Positions 46,210 to 55,725 of a stretch of 64,000 nt of DNA are shown here, one piece after another (position 1 is the stretch's first letter; each line of letters starts with the position of its first letter). The stretch comes from Anaerosphaera multitolerans (GTDB lineage: Bacteria; Bacillota; Clostridia; Tissierellales; Peptoniphilaceae). The DNA lies in contig NZ_RLIH01000006.1 in assembly GCF_004006535.1 (NCBI RefSeq), positions 1 through 64,000 of the forward strand, read 5' to 3'. The translations under genes were made by a program, and so were the position numbers. Under the pieces are notes generated by a model. That model was not told the DNA's origin, did not search any database, and worked only from the letters and a program-made list of their open reading frames with translations.

Positions 46210-47040
46210 TCAATCATTTTCCAAATTTGTTGAAGTATTTAAATTATAATTTGAGTTAAAATCCTCAGTTTCATCATCCGAGCTCTCACTTTCAGTAACA
46301 GCCATTGGATTTCCATCTTTCTCCATATATATTTCATTTACTTTTTTATTTTCTTTTTTTACATCTGCAAGAATTTTTTCCAACATATCAAATTTATAAT
46401 CAATGTTTTTATAGCTTCCAAAATCAACATCGGTGTTGTCCTTCGTAACAAAATAAATTCCAATATCATCTAATTCAACTGACTTAAGTAAGGAAAAAAC
46501 AGAATTCCTTTTAAATAAATCTTCTAAAAATTTATTTTTTTCTGAATCTTCAAAAGTTAAAAAACTTCCAAGTTTAAGCTTTTCAGAAGGAACTCCCACA
46601 ATTTCAACTAAATTTTGCATAGGGTTATTTCTAACCTCAATTATCTTTAGTTCATCGTCTAATATATAGTAGTCAGTATAATCTACTATTTGAGCCACAG
46701 GCGTCCTTTCAACTACATCAATATCAATATAGCCACCAAAGGAAAAAGAAATGGAAGCTGTCTTAACAATTGGAATCGTCTTTATATCATTTATTCTTTT
46801 CTTTTTTGTAAGGAAAAAATAATTATCTCCAACTTTAATTCCCGATTTCTTTTTAATTTCTTCCTGCGAAGCAATTTTAGTTCCTGTAACGGAAATAGTT
46901 CTTACGTTAAAAACACCAAATTTAAGTAACGCAAATAAAGTTATTATCGCAAGGACAATAAAAAGAATAATTTTTTTTATAAATCTGTTTCGTTTTTTCT
47001 TTTTTGCATATTTCATTCTTCTAATTTGCGAACTGTTCAT
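46210..47040 (-). CDS. divIB: Cell division protein DivIB/FtsQ
   Basis: A bitopic divisome protein of 276 residues. It has a short, very basic cytoplasmic N-terminus (KYAKKKKRNRFIKK), one membrane helix (about 25-46), a POTRA domain (about 48-120, VFNVRTISVTGTKIASQEEI) and a beta domain to about 235. A charged, asparagine-rich tail follows. It stabilises FtsL/DivIC in relatives. The ATG follows the murG stop by one base, with only a weak ribosome site, so translational coupling is likely. The ATG eight codons further on is an alternative start. Confidence 0.9.
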   Translation of the reverse strand: MNSSQIRRMKYAKKKKRNRFIKKIILFIVLAIITLFALLKFGVFNVRTISVTGTKIASQEEIKKKSGIKVGDNYFFLTKKKRINDIKTIPIVKTASISFSFGGYIDIDVVERTPVAQIVDYTDYYILDDELKIIEVRNNPMQNLVEIVGVPSEKLKLGSFLTFEDSEKNKFLEDLFKRNSVFSLLKSVELDDIGIYFVTKDNTDVDFGSYKNIDYKFDMLEKILADVKKENKKVNEIYMEKDGNPMAVTESESSDDETEDFNSNYNLNTSTNLEND

Positions 47041-47041
47041 C

Positions 47042-48136
47042 TTACTGAATCAAACCTTCTATTTCATCTACTAATATTTTTACTGCATCTATATTCCCTA
47101 ATTCTTTAGAAGCTTTAGCCATACTTAACCTTTCTTCATCATTATTAAGTATTTCTATTATGTTACCATATAATTCCTCAGATGTTAAATCTTTTTCTAA
47201 AATTATTCTACTTGCGCCCTTCTCTTCATAGCTTTTAGCATTAAAGTATTGATGGTTTCCCGCAGTATATGATTTAGGTATTAGTATACTTGCAACTCCC
47301 ACTGCAGAAATCTCGGCTAAAGTCATTGCACTTGAACTTGCTATTACTAAATCGCTAATTGTTAAAATGTCAGGAATTTCATAGGAATAATCTACAATTT
47401 TAATATTTTCCGGCAGTTCAATACCCTTAATACTATCCATAAAATAATCGTAGTGCTCTTTTCCTGTAATATGAATAAAATTAAAGTTAAAATCCAGCTT
47501 TGCTTTTATCATACCTATTACTGCATCATTAGTGGACTCCTGACCTCCACTTCCTCCAAAGGAAAGTACAGTCTTTCCTTTTAAGTCACTACCTAGTTTT
47601 TGTGCTGATTTTTCTCTATCTAGATAGTTAAAATCATCTCTAATGGGATTTCCCGTAATAATCATATTTTCACTATCTAAGTATTTTTCAGCCTCCTTAA
47701 AATTCAAGGCAACTAAATCAGCTTTCTTAGACAGTATCTTATTGGTTTTACCGGGAAAAGCATTTTGCTCTTGAACTACGGTTTTTATTTTTTTCTTTTG
47801 AGCTACAAATAAAACCGGACCACAGACATAACCTCCCGTTCCTATTACAACGTCAGGATCAAAATCTTTTATTATGGAGCTGCTCTCTCCAATTCCCCTT
47901 AAAAGTGTCCACATAGTTTTAATCGTCTTAAAACTAATTTTTTTTCTTGGTAATCCCTCTATATGAATAGGTTTAAAATCATAACCTTCCTTTGTTACAA
48001 GTTCTTCCTCAAGGCTGTTCTTCTTTCCAATATATAATATTTCATTATTACTGTCCCTGTTTTTTATTTCCTTTGCAATGGCAAGTGCCGGATAAATATG
48101 TCCTCCAGTTCCCCCGCCAGATAAAATATATTTCAT
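47042..48136 (-). CDS. murG: UDP-GlcNAc:undecaprenyl-pyrophosphoryl-MurNAc-pentapeptide GlcNAc transferase
   Basis: Converts lipid I to lipid II on the inner face of the membrane. A GT28 enzyme of about 364 residues, with SGGGTGGHIYPALAIA, VIGTGGYVCGPV, VQEQNAFPG, the SFGGSGGQEST loop and the C-terminal SSSAMTLAEI donor-binding region. A GTG two codons earlier overlaps the ftsW stop. AAGGA nine bases before the ATG supports MKYILSGGG. Confidence 0.96.
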   Translation of the reverse strand: MKYILSGGGTGGHIYPALAIAKEIKNRDSNNEILYIGKKNSLEEELVTKEGYDFKPIHIEGLPRKKISFKTIKTMWTLLRGIGESSSIIKDFDPDVVIGTGGYVCGPVLFVAQKKKIKTVVQEQNAFPGKTNKILSKKADLVALNFKEAEKYLDSENMIITGNPIRDDFNYLDREKSAQKLGSDLKGKTVLSFGGSGGQESTNDAVIGMIKAKLDFNFNFIHITGKEHYDYFMDSIKGIELPENIKIVDYSYEIPDILTISDLVIASSSAMTLAEISAVGVASILIPKSYTAGNHQYFNAKSYEEKGASRIILEKDLTSEELYGNIIEILNNDEERLSMAKASKELGNIDAVKILVDEIEGLIQ

Positions 48137-48138
48137 TG

Positions 48139-49239
48139 TCACACGTCCTTAGAAATTCGAAGTAAAATACCCACTGAAACCATTGCCACTAATAGCGCCG
48201 TACCTCCATAGGAAATAAAGGGAAGTGTTATTCCGGTAACCGGCAATAGTTTAGTACTTACTCCCAAGTTGAAAATGGCTTGAACTCCCAAATATGTAGT
48301 AAGCCCAACAGCCACAAACTTATCAAAATAATTTTTTGCTCTATAAGCTATAGTATAGCCCCTATATATTAAAAGTATAAATAAGACTATTAAAAATATA
48401 CCACCAATAAGTCCAAATTCCTCACAAATTATGGGGAAGATAAAATCATTGTAAGCAAAGGGCACATTCCCGTATTTTTGTCTTGATTGAAATAATCCAA
48501 CTCCCTTTATTCTGCCCATTGCAATTGCATATTGAGCTTGGTCTATTTGGTAAGTGTCGATGCTGGTATCACCAGCAAAACCAAGTATCCTACTTATTCT
48601 ATATTTATACTTATCCTGTGTTAACATTAAAGCTATTAAGCCTGCCCCAAGACCTGCCATAGATACAAATTGATGCGGTTTCATTCCGGCAACTAAGAAC
48701 ATAAAAAATAAAGATGCTCCTATTACAACTGCCGTAGAAAAGTCTTTAGTCATTATTGGCACCACTGATACTACTAAAATGACTAAAATCATAATAAAAA
48801 TTGAACCCTTGCCTATATTTTTACGATTTGCCTCTAAATAATTTGCCAAATAAAGAACGGAAGTTACCTTTACAAAGTCAGAAGGCTGTACCCGTATATT
48901 GATTATGGGGATTATTATCCATCTTGCCTGACCGTTTATTACTTTTGCCAAAGGACTCCATAATAAAGCCACTAGACATAGAGAAACTACAAATGCAAAA
49001 GTCGTCAATTTTTGCAACATTTTTCGTGGCATTATATACACTATAAGCATTGCCACAAAACCAAGGACCATAAATGCAATCTGTCTTTTTACAAAGTAAA
49101 AACCATTATTATAAGATTTTATTCCCTCAGGATAAGAAGCACTTGTAACAGCAATTAGACCAAATCCCAAAAGAAGTATTAAAACAACCAGTAAAGTTAA
49201 ATCAACTTCTTTAATTTTTTGTTTATAATTTTTCATCAT
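48139..49239 (-). CDS. ftsW: Septal peptidoglycan glycosyltransferase FtsW (SEDS family)
   Basis: A 366-residue, ten-helix SEDS polymerase that works with the class B PBP encoded in the same cluster. It shows ARWIIIPIINIRVQPSDFVK (with the conserved catalytic-region residues before TM4), AYNDFIFPIICEEFGLIGG and the C-terminal TGITLPFISYGGTALL. Two ATGs overlap the murD stop (TAATGATG). Of FtsW, SpoVE and RodA, the dcw location argues for FtsW. Confidence 0.94.
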   Translation of the reverse strand: MMKNYKQKIKEVDLTLLVVLILLLGFGLIAVTSASYPEGIKSYNNGFYFVKRQIAFMVLGFVAMLIVYIMPRKMLQKLTTFAFVVSLCLVALLWSPLAKVINGQARWIIIPIINIRVQPSDFVKVTSVLYLANYLEANRKNIGKGSIFIMILVILVVSVVPIMTKDFSTAVVIGASLFFMFLVAGMKPHQFVSMAGLGAGLIALMLTQDKYKYRISRILGFAGDTSIDTYQIDQAQYAIAMGRIKGVGLFQSRQKYGNVPFAYNDFIFPIICEEFGLIGGIFLIVLFILLIYRGYTIAYRAKNYFDKFVAVGLTTYLGVQAIFNLGVSTKLLPVTGITLPFISYGGTALLVAMVSVGILLRISKDV

Positions 49240-50555
49240 TATAACCCGCTTACTAAATTTTTAAAATGTCTTCCTCTTTCCTCGTAGGATGAATACATCC
49301 CCCAAGAAGCACAGGCAGGAGAAAGTAATACCGTATCTCCGTCCTTGCTTAAATCCTTTGCAGTTAAAACAGCCTCTTTCAAATCATTTACTTTATATAT
49401 ATTATATCCCATAGGTCCAGCTACACTTTCTATAGTATCAGATGTTTGACCCATTAATATTAAAGCTTTAATTTTTTTTCTGCCAATTTTCAGCATTTCA
49501 CTATAATCAGCTTTTTTATCATAACCGCCTGCAATTAAAATAATATTCTCATCTATGGAATTTATTGCCATAATAGTGGAGTCAGGATTTGTCCCCTTTG
49601 AATCATTATAATAGATTACACCATCTAAATTTTTTACAAATTCCATTCTATGTTCAACGCCTGAGAAATTGGAAATAGTATCTTTAATTATTTTGTTTGA
49701 AATATTTAAACACTTTGAAATGGTAACGGCAGTAAGTATATTTTCTAAATTGTGAGTTCCCGGAATTTTTATATCTTTTACAGATAGTATTTCCTCTTCT
49801 CTTAAGTCATTATTCCTAAAATAGACTTTATCATTTTTTACATAACATCCCAGTTTATTTTCATCTTTTAAAGCAAAATAAAATATATTCCTATTAAACT
49901 TTAAAGCATTTAAAGTATTATCTCTATAGTTTAAAATAGTAAAGTCATTTTCATCTTGATTTTTAAATATTTTAAACTTTGCATTTTTATAATTCTCCAT
50001 AGACTTATGCCAATCTAAATGATCTACAGTTATATTAGTAATAGCTGATACTTTAGGTTTAAAGTCCTCTGTATTTTCCAATTGAAAGGAGCTTGATTCT
50101 ATTACAATAAAATCATCTTCTCTCGCATCTAAAGCAACATCTAAAATACCCTTTCCTATATTTCCTACTGTATAAGTAGTCCTTTCTCTACTTAAAATTT
50201 CAGAAACTATAGTTGTCGTTGTGGTTTTACCGTTAGTACCTGTAATTGCAATTAAATTTTTACATTTTGTTATTTTATATGCTACTTCAATATCTGAAAG
50301 AATTTTAATTCCTTTATCTCTAGCCCTAATTAACAGTTCATTGTCAGGCGAAATACCGGGACTTTTTATTATTAAATCTATTAAATCAAAATCTTCTTCT
50401 TTAAATATATTAAATCTAATATTTAAATCATCTTTTAAATTTTCTTCATTTTTATCATAAACATAGAGGCTTCCAGTAAATTTACTCATAGCTTTTAAGG
50501 CTGATTTACCGGTAAGTCCAAATCCAAAAATCAAAATATTTTTATTTTCAAACAT
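49239..50555 (-). CDS. murD: UDP-N-acetylmuramoyl-L-alanine-D-glutamate ligase
   Basis: Adds D-glutamate to UDP-MurNAc-L-Ala. The 438-residue Mur ligase starts ILIFGFGLTGKSAL, has the ATP loop ITGTNGKTTTT, the central region SSFQLENTEDFKPKVSAITN with NHLDWH-like DHLDWH, and the C-terminal SPACASWGMY typical of MurD. GGGGAA precedes the ATG. murE, murF and murC, which should work with it, are not in this cluster. Confidence 0.96.
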   Translation of the reverse strand: MFENKNILIFGFGLTGKSALKAMSKFTGSLYVYDKNEENLKDDLNIRFNIFKEEDFDLIDLIIKSPGISPDNELLIRARDKGIKILSDIEVAYKITKCKNLIAITGTNGKTTTTTIVSEILSRERTTYTVGNIGKGILDVALDAREDDFIVIESSSFQLENTEDFKPKVSAITNITVDHLDWHKSMENYKNAKFKIFKNQDENDFTILNYRDNTLNALKFNRNIFYFALKDENKLGCYVKNDKVYFRNNDLREEEILSVKDIKIPGTHNLENILTAVTISKCLNISNKIIKDTISNFSGVEHRMEFVKNLDGVIYYNDSKGTNPDSTIMAINSIDENIILIAGGYDKKADYSEMLKIGRKKIKALILMGQTSDTIESVAGPMGYNIYKVNDLKEAVLTAKDLSKDGDTVLLSPACASWGMYSSYEERGRHFKNLVSGL

Positions 50556-50564
50556 AATATTCCC

Positions 50565-51518
50565 CTAAAATAGCATATAGTAGGCTACTATACACAAGAT
50601 AACTTCAACTATACAAAAAACCAATACCACTTTAGTTTCTTTCCAACCCTTTTGCTCATAGTGATGGTGAAGGGGTGACATTAAAAATACTCGTTTACCT
50701 GTGGTTTTAAAAGAAACAACTTGAATTATTACCGATAAAGTTTCAATAAAGTATATTCCTCCGGCAATGGGAAGAATTAAGGGTAAATTTAACAAAACCG
50801 CTATGGCACTAATTGCTCCGCCTAACGCTAAAGAACCGGTATCCCCCATAAATATTTTAGCAGGAAATTTATTATAGTATAAAAATCCTACAAGTGCTCC
50901 TAATAATATTATGGAAAACAATTCAATGTTACTCCTTCCCATTTTATGAGCCACTATTGAGAAAAAAGCCAAGCAGATTATTGTTACTCCACTTGATAGA
51001 CCATCAAGACCATCAGTTAAATTTACGGAGTTTACCGTCCCCACAACTACAAATACTGTAAAAGGAATATAGAGTAAACCCAAGTTAACAGATTTATTTA
51101 AAATTGGAATTATTACATCTGTACTTAATCCTTCTCCATTATATTGGTAGACCAGTATAATCAAGGCAGTTAAAATTTGAAAAAATAATTTTTGCTTTGC
51201 TGTAAGTCCTAGATTTCTCTTCTTTATAACTTTTATATAGTCATCTAAAAAGCCTACTAATCCGAAGGCTAAAGTAGAGAACAATAACATTGCCGTTTCC
51301 ATATTTATATTTCTGGATATTGCTATTCCTATTAAAAGGGTAAATATGAATATTAAACCTCCCATGGTAGGAGTTCCACCTTTACTAAGATGACTTTGAG
51401 GACCATCCTCTCTTATACTTTGTCCCGCCTTTAGTTTCTTCAATATAGGAATCATAAAGTGTCCAATAACCATTGATACCAAAAAAGCCACTAAAGCGTA
51501 TATATAGTTGTTCTGCAT
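50565..51518 (-). CDS. mraY: Phospho-MurNAc-pentapeptide transferase (lipid I synthase)
   Basis: A ten-helix membrane transferase, 317 residues, linking phospho-MurNAc-pentapeptide to undecaprenyl phosphate. It has GTPTMGGLIF, the aspartate pair GFLDDYIKV, NLTDGLDGLSSG, KIFMGDTGSLALGG and the cytoplasmic MSPLHHHYEQKGW, all conserved catalytic regions. It lies between the class B PBP and murD. Confidence 0.97.
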   Translation of the reverse strand: MQNNYIYALVAFLVSMVIGHFMIPILKKLKAGQSIREDGPQSHLSKGGTPTMGGLIFIFTLLIGIAISRNINMETAMLLFSTLAFGLVGFLDDYIKVIKKRNLGLTAKQKLFFQILTALIILVYQYNGEGLSTDVIIPILNKSVNLGLLYIPFTVFVVVGTVNSVNLTDGLDGLSSGVTIICLAFFSIVAHKMGRSNIELFSIILLGALVGFLYYNKFPAKIFMGDTGSLALGGAISAIAVLLNLPLILPIAGGIYFIETLSVIIQVVSFKTTGKRVFLMSPLHHHYEQKGWKETKVVLVFCIVEVILCIVAYYMLF

Positions 51519-51530
51519 ATTTATTCCCTT

Positions 51531-53876
51531 CTAATTTTCAGTCTTTTTATTACTGTCTTTATTTTTTGCTGCCTTGGAACTCTTACTGTTTTTAATGTCA
51601 TTTCCCTTTGAATCTTCTTTAGATTCTTTCTTTATATCACTTTCATCCACAGACATTTCCAAGGTTAAAAAACTGTCATTATCTATTTTTTCTCCCGGAT
51701 ATATAGATTGCGAAACCACATGTCCTCCACCTTTAATGGTGTAGTCAATACCTAAATTTTCCAAAATAGGCTGTAAATCCTTTTCGCTTACTCCATATAA
51801 ACTAGGCATAACTTTCGTCTTACTTTCATTGTTACTTATTTCTAAATCCACTATGGATTCTTTTTTTACATAATTTCCCGCTGCAGGTTTCTGACCTATT
51901 ACTACAGCATTATCTGTTATATTTTTAGATTTTACATTAAATTGCAAGCCCAAATCAACTAATGTTTTCCCAGCTTCAGGTAGCAATAAATTACTTACAT
52001 TGGGAACTTCTATTAATTCTTCATCCTCAACCTTTACTTCTTCAGTCTTAGGTATATTTAAATATTCTAAAGTATTTTTTAAAACAGATTGAGCCGCAGG
52101 TACTGCTACAGTGGAACCGAAAAATTCTCCTTTTGGTTTTTGTACAATTACCAATACAGTAACTTTAGGATCATTCATAGGTGCTACGCCCACAAAGGAT
52201 GAGATATAGTTATTTGGATCATATCCGCCGGTTTCCAAAACTGCATTTGCTGTTCCCGTCTTACCTCCAACTTGGTATCCCTCAACTTTTGCACGTCTAC
52301 CGGTTCCCTCTTCCACAACTTTTCTCATTAAGTCTTTCATTATTTCGGAGTTTTCTTCTGAAATAACCCTTCTCTTTCTTTCAGTTTCAAATTCTTCAAT
52401 TACATTTCCATTGCTATCTTCAATTCTATCTACCATTCTCGGTGTATTTAAATATCCGCCATTTACTATTGCAGAAACGGAATTAATCAATTGGATTGGT
52501 GTAACAGCAATAGCGTGTCCGTAGCTTAGCCTTGAAAGCTTAACAGGTGTTATATCCTTTACATCCTTAGGGATTTCTCCCTTGGCTTCAGCCGGAAGAT
52601 CTATACCCGTTCTCTCCCCAAAACCAAAGGCCTTAATATATTTTAACATATTTTCAGCGCCCAAATCGTTACCTATTCTAACAAAGCTAATATTACAACT
52701 TTCTGCCATAGCCTGTTCTAAAGATCTCTGTCCCCTGTTGTCTGAAGTACAGGTTATTGGGGCGGAAGGAATCTCCGTATACACTCCATTACAAAGATAG
52801 GTTTTTTCCAAATCGGTTTTTGCCTCTTCAAGAGCTGCTGCTGCAGTAATTAACTTAAAGGTGGATCCCGGTTCATATTGAGAATTCACACAGAAATTAC
52901 TCCAGTTTTTATACCAATGCTCAAGTTTTTCCTCTTCAGAATAATTGTCCCAATTTTGAATATTTTCCTCTCCCACAGGGTCCTTTGGATTGTTTAAGTC
53001 ATAACCTTCATTATTAGCCATAGCCAAAATTTCTCCCGTTTGAGTATCCTGAACTATTACCGAAACCATTTCCGCATTATGCTCCAATCTGGATTTAAGC
53101 GCAGCATCCTCAGCAAATTGCTGTATATTTTCATCAAGGGTTAAAACAGGATAAACCCCTTCCTTAGGCGCATAACTTTCCTCATCAGTTAAAGGTATTT
53201 GATTTTGCGCATTGCTCTTTAAAGATATGTTTTTCCCCGGTATCCCTGAAAGTTCTTCATCATACTTAGATTCAATCCCATATTGTCCTGTCCCCTCATC
53301 ATTTGTAAAACCTATTACATGACAAGCCAAGGAGTCATAGGGGTAAAGTCTTTTTGTAACATCTTCCACAGATAGTCGATTCATTCCCAGACTTCTAAGC
53401 TCATTACCCTTTTCACGAGTTACATTTGAAGCAATTTTCACAGTCTTGTTTCCCACCATGTACTTCAAAACATCTTCTACGTCCTTTTCCAACACTGAAG
53501 CTATAACCTTTGCGTCACTTTCAACCTCTTCATTAAACTTATTTTTATTATTGTCATACTTGTTTTTATCATAGGTCATATCATAGTACAAATTCGATTT
53601 AGTGACATTTATTGCCAATTCTTTTTTATTTCTATCGTAAATTATTCCTCTATCGGCTTTAACTGTTTCACTTTTTGAAAGTTGATTTAAAGCTTGACGC
53701 GTTAATTCCTCACCTTCAACAAAATTAATCATAAATAACTTTATAATTATAAGTGCAAATAAAAAAGCCAGAAGGAAAAATATGATAAAAACTTTACTAT
53801 TTGCTATGTTTAAAAAGTTCTTTTTTTTAACACTATTTTTTCTTTTTGGCTTTTCAATAAAATTCCTTTTATTCAT
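51531..53876 (-). CDS. pbpB: Class B penicillin-binding protein with PASTA domains (FtsI/PBP2B type)
   Basis: The septal transpeptidase that cross-links new peptidoglycan. Basic cytoplasmic N-terminus, one membrane helix (about 29-50), PBP dimerisation domain, then the transpeptidase with SxxK (STFK, S338), SxN (SCN, 393-395) and KTG (539-541). Two PASTA repeats cover about 625-745, and a lysine/serine/asparagine-rich tail ends the protein at 781 residues. Relatives are PBP2B and the sporulation protein SpoVD. The position directly after ftsL favours the vegetative divisome role. GAGGGAATT precedes the ATG. Confidence 0.95.
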   Translation of the reverse strand: MNKRNFIEKPKRKNSVKKKNFLNIANSKVFIIFFLLAFLFALIIIKLFMINFVEGEELTRQALNQLSKSETVKADRGIIYDRNKKELAINVTKSNLYYDMTYDKNKYDNNKNKFNEEVESDAKVIASVLEKDVEDVLKYMVGNKTVKIASNVTREKGNELRSLGMNRLSVEDVTKRLYPYDSLACHVIGFTNDEGTGQYGIESKYDEELSGIPGKNISLKSNAQNQIPLTDEESYAPKEGVYPVLTLDENIQQFAEDAALKSRLEHNAEMVSVIVQDTQTGEILAMANNEGYDLNNPKDPVGEENIQNWDNYSEEEKLEHWYKNWSNFCVNSQYEPGSTFKLITAAAALEEAKTDLEKTYLCNGVYTEIPSAPITCTSDNRGQRSLEQAMAESCNISFVRIGNDLGAENMLKYIKAFGFGERTGIDLPAEAKGEIPKDVKDITPVKLSRLSYGHAIAVTPIQLINSVSAIVNGGYLNTPRMVDRIEDSNGNVIEEFETERKRRVISEENSEIMKDLMRKVVEEGTGRRAKVEGYQVGGKTGTANAVLETGGYDPNNYISSFVGVAPMNDPKVTVLVIVQKPKGEFFGSTVAVPAAQSVLKNTLEYLNIPKTEEVKVEDEELIEVPNVSNLLLPEAGKTLVDLGLQFNVKSKNITDNAVVIGQKPAAGNYVKKESIVDLEISNNESKTKVMPSLYGVSEKDLQPILENLGIDYTIKGGGHVVSQSIYPGEKIDNDSFLTLEMSVDESDIKKESKEDSKGNDIKNSKSSKAAKNKDSNKKTEN

Positions 53877-53884
53877 AATTCCCT

Positions 53885-54298
53885 CTAATCTTTAGTAAAA
53901 GATTTTAATACTGATATAATAGGGCTCAAAAAAACGTTGTTATTAACATCTTTTTGTTCTTCATCTTTACTAATGTCTACATAGACAATTTGTTCCTCTT
54001 TTGGAAATACCATTCCAAGTTTATACATAGCTTCTTCCTGAATCTGTGATGAACTTTTTATCCCTTTAATCTCACCAACTAAAGAAGATTTTGTCTTCTC
54101 TAAATCCTCAATTTCCTTTTGCTGAGCAATAATTTGTTTATCCAAATTAGCAAGTTGAGCATATGTAAATGTAACCCCAAATAAGATTATCATAACAATT
54201 AGAAGTGTTATATACAAGTTTTTTTTAGAATTTTTATAAGCTTTTTTCTTTTTCTTCTGCACCTTAACACTTGATGCCTGTTTTTTATTTAAATACAT
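53885..54298 (-). CDS. ftsL: Cell division protein FtsL (FtsL/DivIC type)
   Basis: A small bitopic protein of 137 residues. It has a very basic cytoplasmic head (KVQKKKKKAYKNSKKN), one membrane helix (about 28-48), and an extracellular coiled coil (LANLDKQIIAQQKEIEDLEK) followed by the short conserved region EEAMYKLGMVFPKEEQIVYVD. It bridges DivIB and the FtsW-PBP2B pair. The assignment rests on topology, that motif and the position between rsmH and pbpB. Confidence 0.85.
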   Translation of the reverse strand: MYLNKKQASSVKVQKKKKKAYKNSKKNLYITLLIVMIILFGVTFTYAQLANLDKQIIAQQKEIEDLEKTKSSLVGEIKGIKSSSQIQEEAMYKLGMVFPKEEQIVYVDISKDEEQKDVNNNVFLSPIISVLKSFTKD

Positions 54299-54307
54299 AT
54301 GACACCC

Positions 54308-55243
54308 CTACAACTTTTCAACTACTCTTAACTTTGCACTATGTGCTCTATTGTTATCTTTTAGTTCTTGCTCAGAAGCTATAATTGGTTTTCTCGTAAT
54401 AATTTCAACTTCTCTCTTTTTACCGCAAACACATACAGGTGTTTCTTTAGGGCAAATACAATCTAAATAATAGTATTTAAAAGTATCCTTAACTATTCTA
54501 TCCTCTAGGGAATGAAAAGATATTACCGCCATTCTTCCGCCGGGTTTTAATCTATCTATCATTCTTCCAATGGTCATTCTCAAAATATCAAGTTCATTGT
54601 TGGTTTCAATTCTCAACGCCTGAAAAGTTTTTTTTGCAGGATGACCCTTCTTTCTCCTAGCAGGTGCGGGTATGGCTTGTTTAATTATATCAACTAACTC
54701 AAAGGTCGTATTAATAGGCTTCTCATTTCTACGCTTAACTATTAAGTCAGCTATTCTAGCAGCCCACTTTTCCTCTGAATAATCCCTTAATATCTTTGTC
54801 AATTCTTCTTTGGAATATCCGTTAACTATATCCCAAGCACTAAAGGTAGCCGACATATCCATTCTCATATCAAGTTTTGCATCATAATTATAGGAAAATC
54901 CTCTCTCGCCTTCATCAAACTGATAAGAGCTCACACCTAAGTCCAATAGAAAACCATCTACTTTATCTATATTTAAAGAATCTAAAATACTATCAAAGTC
55001 CTTATAATTGCTTTTAAATAACTTGTAATTACTATTAATTTCACTAAGTACTTCTTCAGCTTTTTTTAGCGCACTTGAATCTTGGTCTATTCCCACTAGT
55101 AGACCACTTCCATTTAATCTCCTTAATATCTCCGATGAATGTCCTGCCCCACCAAGGGTTCCATCAAGATAAATTCCATCTTTTTTAATATTTAATAATT
55201 CTATAGTATCATCAAATAATACAGGTTTGTGATTAAACTTCAT
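54308..55243 (-). CDS. rsmH: 16S rRNA (cytosine-1402-N4)-methyltransferase RsmH
   Basis: Methylates N4 of C1402 in the ribosomal P site. It starts HKPVLFDDTIELL, has the SAM motif GTLGGAGHSSEILRR, DGFLLDLGVSSYQ, ERGFSYNYDAKLDMRM, and the C-terminal GGRMAVISFHSLEDRIVK. 311 residues. GGGG precedes the ATG. It directly follows mraZ, as in nearly all dcw clusters. Confidence 0.97.
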   Translation of the reverse strand: MKFNHKPVLFDDTIELLNIKKDGIYLDGTLGGAGHSSEILRRLNGSGLLVGIDQDSSALKKAEEVLSEINSNYKLFKSNYKDFDSILDSLNIDKVDGFLLDLGVSSYQFDEGERGFSYNYDAKLDMRMDMSATFSAWDIVNGYSKEELTKILRDYSEEKWAARIADLIVKRRNEKPINTTFELVDIIKQAIPAPARRKKGHPAKKTFQALRIETNNELDILRMTIGRMIDRLKPGGRMAVISFHSLEDRIVKDTFKYYYLDCICPKETPVCVCGKKREVEIITRKPIIASEQELKDNNRAHSAKLRVVEKL

Positions 55244-55675
55244 TTATATCCCCAACTCAGTCATCTTTTCAGCCATTTCTTCGTAGCTTAATCCCTCATC
55301 GTCATTATAGCTGTCCCAATTTTCAGTGCTCCAAATTTCAACTCTTGTACTTACTCCAATTACTACTGCTTCTTTATTAATTTGTGAATGTTCCCTAAGG
55401 TTTTGTGGTATTAAAACCCTTCCCTGTTTATCAAGAGATTGATCAACGGCTCCAGAAAAAAAAGTCCTAACAAAGGATCTTACTGCCTTATTAGTCATAG
55501 GTAAATTTTTTAATTTATTTTCAATTTTTATCCATTCATCTTTTGGATATACAAAGAGACAATTATCCAATCCCTTTGTCATTACAAATTCTTCTCCCAA
55601 TTCATCTCTAAATTTTGCCGGAATTATCATTCTTCCCTTAGAATCGAGAGAGTGCCTGTATTCACCTATTAGCAT
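55244..55675 (-). CDS. mraZ: Transcriptional regulator MraZ
   Basis: The dodecameric AbrB-fold DNA-binding protein that controls its own dcw cluster. Two repeats each carry the DxxGR motif (HSLDSKGRMIIPAKFR and QSLDKQGRVLIPQNLR). The open frame extends nine codons upstream. The family N-terminus MLIGEYRHS and GGTGA ahead of the ATG at 55675 fix the start, giving about 143 residues. The upstream TGGT repeats are its likely operator, one of which includes this ribosome site. Confidence 0.95.
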   Translation of the reverse strand: MLIGEYRHSLDSKGRMIIPAKFRDELGEEFVMTKGLDNCLFVYPKDEWIKIENKLKNLPMTNKAVRSFVRTFFSGAVDQSLDKQGRVLIPQNLREHSQINKEAVVIGVSTRVEIWSTENWDSYNDDEGLSYEEMAEKMTELGI

Positions 55676-55681
55676 TTTGTC

Positions 55682-55717
55682 ACCATTATTTACCACATTC
55701 AACCACTATCTACCACT
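55682..55717 (-). promoter_or_regulatory. Probable MraZ operator: four TGGT repeats
   Basis: On the minus strand TGGT occurs four times at exact 10-bp intervals (complement ACCA at 55682, 55692, 55702 and 55712), reading AGTGGTAG, AGTGGTTG, TGTGGTAA and ATGGTGAC. Known MraZ operators are short direct repeats (TGGG-type in E. coli, AAAGTG-type in mycoplasma) with the same 10-bp period just ahead of mraZ. The repeat nearest the gene also supplies the GGTGA ribosome site. Confidence 0.75.
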
Positions 55718-55725
55718 TTGTATAT

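Noticed and set aside
55682-55717. TGGT repeats considered as replication iterons or a CRISPR-like array
   Set aside because: The units are only 10 bp with a 4-bp core and sit exactly at the mraZ start, so a MraZ operator is the better reading.
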